Below, in pieces: positions 61,753-64,000 of a stretch of DNA of 64,000 nucleotides; within the stretch, counting starts at the first letter, position 1, and each line of letters opens with the position of its first letter. The notes under the pieces are model-generated. The model saw nothing but the letters and a program-made list of their open reading frames with translations. It searched no databases and had not been told where the DNA came from. Source of the DNA: Hyphomicrobiales bacterium (GTDB lineage: Bacteria > Pseudomonadota > Alphaproteobacteria > Rhizobiales > Rhizobiaceae); the NCBI GenBank assembly GCA_900468625.1, contig UBUL01000019.1:434001-498000 (forward strand). Reading direction: 5' to 3'. The translations under genes and the position numbers were made by a program.

Positions 61753-63206
61753 GCGGAGTAGGTGACAATCGTATAGGTGACCCTGGTTATCCAGCGCCAT
61801 GGACTACAAACCGACCACTCGAAGGTCTTCGAGATGTCGATGACGCACGTATCGTGTCACTTTCTCCAGATGTTTGTCTGACACCGGTCGGTTCATCCAT
61901 CGTTCCTATTCCGTATCCTGTTGTTGATTATTGCGGGCATGATCGTAACTACACGTCTTCTGTCCGATTTACTGGTTACAGAGCCATGGTAATGCGGTCT
62001 TGCACCACACACGTGCACGGTGATGCACCTGGAACAAAGAAAGGGGTGAAATCGGGAACCGTCGAAAGCATCTGTGAACCTATTGGGCATGCCTCACAAG
62101 TGAAGGCGGAAGGATCCCATGTTATCAGGCATCTTGATCGCTTCTGGATGAATAATAAAAATACCCAGGGCGAAGCAATCTTCGTAAAAAATACAAAAAC
62201 TTTTGACCCGCCTAAAGACGATGACCCGATACCCGGTTCGCTGCGAGCCGCCACCTCTACAGCAAGCCGTTCCGAGCAAAATGCCGCTCCTCCTGGTGCA
62301 GTTCTCGGTTTCGTCGCGCCTGCAGGTGGCGCGGCTTTGCTGGGAGAAGGCGCCGCAGCCGGAACAGCCGCTACTGGGGGGGCGGCGACAACCGCAGCTG
62401 GCGGAACTGCTGCGACGGCAACGGGGGTGGGCCTTGGAACTGTGTTGCTCGGCATTGGCATCTTCGCAGCAGGCATGCTGATCCCCACCAATAAAAGGAA
62501 TTTTTCGGATTTTCCCCCGCAAGACGACTACGAAGCCAAGCGCCTTCGAGAAGCGTTACAGCGAATAGACGGCCTGCCGTTTTGGGATAGCGGTGGCGCC
62601 ATAGTAGAAGAAACGAAAGCCGAGCTTCGTAAGCGTAGGCAGACGCTGGCTACCCTTCAGCCAGTTCCCCTAGCCGACACTGTGCGAATTAAAGAGCGCG
62701 ACGAATATCGAAAAAAATGCCAAGTAGACCGCTACGGAAAGATGAGAGATATCTGCGGACAATACGGCATGCAAGCACACCATATCGTGCCGGATTGGAC
62801 GTTACGCTACGGTGCACGAAGCGACGGAGATAAGCGCATTCCAAATATGCCAAGTTTGAATGATGGCATGGCAATTTGCGTCATAGGCAATGCAGCTATG
62901 CAAGACACCGAGCATCACGAGGCGCATTTGGGGGATAGCAGCATCGAAAGCCTGGGGAAAGGTTCGTCCCCTCCTGGAACCGCAAAGTTGTCTGATGTTG
63001 TGACAATCTCGACCATGGCAATGATTGGTGCGAGACCAGATTGCGCGCAAGAGATAGCCGAAAAGGTTGGTGAGCAATTTGGACCGAAAAATGATAACCA
63101 GCTACTTCGCGCTGTTAAGGATATTGGAAAAAATCCGTTGGAGCCTGAAACGATAGGAGCTCTTAAGAGTGGTGCGACATACCCATGGAAGAAGGGCGGA
63201 CAGTGA
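61749..63206 (+). CDS. PAAR-like DUF4150 effector with C-terminal HNH/Ntox15-like nuclease domain
   Basis: The 485-residue polymorphic toxin has an N-terminal PAAR-like DUF4150 domain (LSPDVCLTPVGSSIVPIPYPVVD, CTTHVHGDAPGTKKGV, VKAEGSHVIRHLDRFWMN, residues ~35-145) to cap the spike. A glycine/alanine-rich membrane-like segment (about 190-255) precedes a C-terminal domain with AHHIVPDW (His344, His345, Asp349), ICVIGN and HHEAHLGD (His393, Asp396). The AHH motif and the H-x-x-D pattern recall HNH/AHH nucleases and the Ntox15 DNase Tde1. The toxin half is more AT-rich than the N-terminal half, as usual for swapped tips. It is followed by a coupled immunity candidate. Confidence 0.85.
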   Translation: MSGVGDNRIGDPGYPAPWTTNRPLEGLRDVDDARIVSLSPDVCLTPVGSSIVPIPYPVVDYCGHDRNYTSSVRFTGYRAMVMRSCTTHVHGDAPGTKKGVKSGTVESICEPIGHASQVKAEGSHVIRHLDRFWMNNKNTQGEAIFVKNTKTFDPPKDDDPIPGSLRAATSTASRSEQNAAPPGAVLGFVAPAGGAALLGEGAAAGTAATGGAATTAAGGTAATATGVGLGTVLLGIGIFAAGMLIPTNKRNFSDFPPQDDYEAKRLREALQRIDGLPFWDSGGAIVEETKAELRKRRQTLATLQPVPLADTVRIKERDEYRKKCQVDRYGKMRDICGQYGMQAHHIVPDWTLRYGARSDGDKRIPNMPSLNDGMAICVIGNAAMQDTEHHEAHLGDSSIESLGKGSSPPGTAKLSDVVTISTMAMIGARPDCAQEIAEKVGEQFGPKNDNQLLRAVKDIGKNPLEPETIGALKSGATYPWKKGGQ

Positions 63207-64000
63207 AAATGATAAGCTTATCACGTGCTGGAGTTGCATCTGAAGACGTATTATGTGTCGTTGCTGTATTGGATAGCGCAGAGATTTATCAACCCGACGC
63301 GCGTGCTTATCAGTATCGCCATCGAGCCGATCTTGGTGAATATTGGTATTACGAAAATTTCCCGCTCAGCGTTCAGGATGTGGTCTATTTTAATGACCAC
63401 GATTCATCTCAGTCCTATTTCGTTCTATTGTCAGCAGAAGGCGATGTTTATCATTTCGCATCGCCCGATAGATTCCAGGAGCGGATTGTCGGTGCAGGCA
63501 CAACGGCGGACGATTCCAAATTCTACGGCAAGATGTTGAAAATCTCCCAGATTGGCGAGCGGCTTTATGCTTGCGGCGCAGGCGGGCAGGTTTACGCCCG
63601 TTATGGCCGTGATGACTGGCGAATGCTATCTGACGCGGTGCTGAATGATCCTGAAGCAAAGAAGCGGTTGTTGGAGAGTGGCCCTAGTTTGGGGCAGCCC
63701 GGCTGGAAAGAATGGATAATCCAGAAAGCTCTCAATCCAGGTACGCGAGAGGTAGTCTTCTACGATATCAAGGGGCTTTCAGAAGATGCCATCTATTTGT
63801 GTGGAACCGAGCGAACAAAGCCTGTCCTTTGCTTCTGGGACGGCAGTGAGCTGCATGAAATCAATATTCCGCTGGCTGAAGCTGCGCTGACCGGCATTTA
63901 TATTGAAAACGCCGAAAGTGTCTGGGTCTGCGGTCGTGAGGGCGTTATCTTACACGGAAGCCGCAATCGCGGGTTCGCTCCGGTAAATGCTGATACACGG
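63203..64000 (+). CDS. Putative immunity protein, beta-propeller-like, incomplete at right edge
   Basis: An open frame starts with GTG overlapping the toxin TGA (GTGA) and runs without a stop for 266 codons to the right edge. An ATG at 63209 is an alternative start, and AAGGGCGG precedes the GTG. The protein shows repeated propeller-like blades: FVLLSAEGDVYHFASPDRF, LYACGAGGQVYARYGRDDW, IYLCGTERTKPVLCFWDG and VWVCGREGVILHGSRN, spaced about 45-80 residues. It has no signal peptide, consistent with a cytoplasmic inhibitor of a nuclease. The codon use is AT-richer than the core type VI genes. It does not look like Tdi1. Confidence 0.75.
   Translation, partial: MKMISLSRAGVASEDVLCVVAVLDSAEIYQPDARAYQYRHRADLGEYWYYENFPLSVQDVVYFNDHDSSQSYFVLLSAEGDVYHFASPDRFQERIVGAGTTADDSKFYGKMLKISQIGERLYACGAGGQVYARYGRDDWRMLSDAVLNDPEAKKRLLESGPSLGQPGWKEWIIQKALNPGTREVVFYDIKGLSEDAIYLCGTERTKPVLCFWDGSELHEINIPLAEAALTGIYIENAESVWVCGREGVILHGSRNRGFAPVNADTR

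Noticed and set aside
1-64000. tRNA, rRNA, CRISPR arrays, complete insertion sequences, nod boxes
   Set aside because: No cloverleaf with a TTCGA-type T-loop, no regularly spaced repeats, no transposase with terminal repeats and no nod-box-like 47-bp element was recognised; a weak tRNA or element could still escape reading by eye.

Overview
The window is chromosomal or megaplasmid DNA of an alphaproteobacterium of the Rhizobiaceae, most likely Rhizobium or a close relative. The evidence is GC-rich coding with strong third-position bias, the gene families present (DUF1402, BTLCP peptidase, a NolR-like ArsR regulator, a DUF2169/DUF4150 type VI effector arrangement), and a type VI locus in exactly the impA-impN order described in Rhizobium leguminosarum. 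No rRNA, tRNA, CRISPR array or intact insertion sequence was seen.

Left third (1-20 kb). Coding debris lies at the left edge. It is followed by single genes: a DUF4239 membrane protein, a glycerophosphodiesterase, a bacterial sialyltransferase-like (GT29) protein, three small or medium exported proteins, a GH3 beta-glucosidase with a PA14 insert, an MHYT-GGDEF-EAL c-di-GMP protein, a TadG-like pilus protein, an XRE regulator, a divergent LysR/aldo-keto reductase pair and a VapBC-type toxin-antitoxin pair with a clear operator. The tightly overlapped queCDE operon for 7-deazaguanine (queuosine) synthesis and a NolR-like ArsR regulator close this part.

Middle (20-32 kb). This is a sugar-acid catabolic island resembling E. 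coli idnDOK. It encodes an SMP-30 lactonase, an HbpS/GlcG protein, an L-idonate 5-dehydrogenase-like enzyme, a 2-hydroxyacid (ketogluconate) dehydrogenase, a gluconate 5-dehydrogenase, gluconokinase, a 6-phosphogluconate/hydroxyisobutyrate-type dehydrogenase, a LacI regulator and a complete ribose-type ABC importer. Three copies of TGTTATCGATAACA and one degenerate copy lie in front of every transcription unit, so the whole island can be read as one LacI regulon. An AraC regulator, a small exported protein and an orphan Wza-like export lipoprotein follow.

Right third (35-64 kb). A complete type VI secretion system is arranged as two divergent units. Leftward are tssA-tssB-tssC-tssC2-tagJ-tssE-tssF-tssG-tagH(FHA)-tssK-tssL-tssM-tagF/PP2C-kinase, many with 4-base or slightly longer overlaps. 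Rightward are clpV-hcp-unknown 196-residue protein-vgrG-DUF2169 adaptor-PAAR-like DUF4150/nuclease toxin-putative immunity gene, the last running off the right edge. The kinase, the TagF-phosphatase fusion, the FHA protein and a conserved Thr14 on TssL together suggest threonine-phosphorylation control of assembly. The least explained parts are the 196-residue protein between hcp and vgrG and the toxin/immunity pair at the edge.
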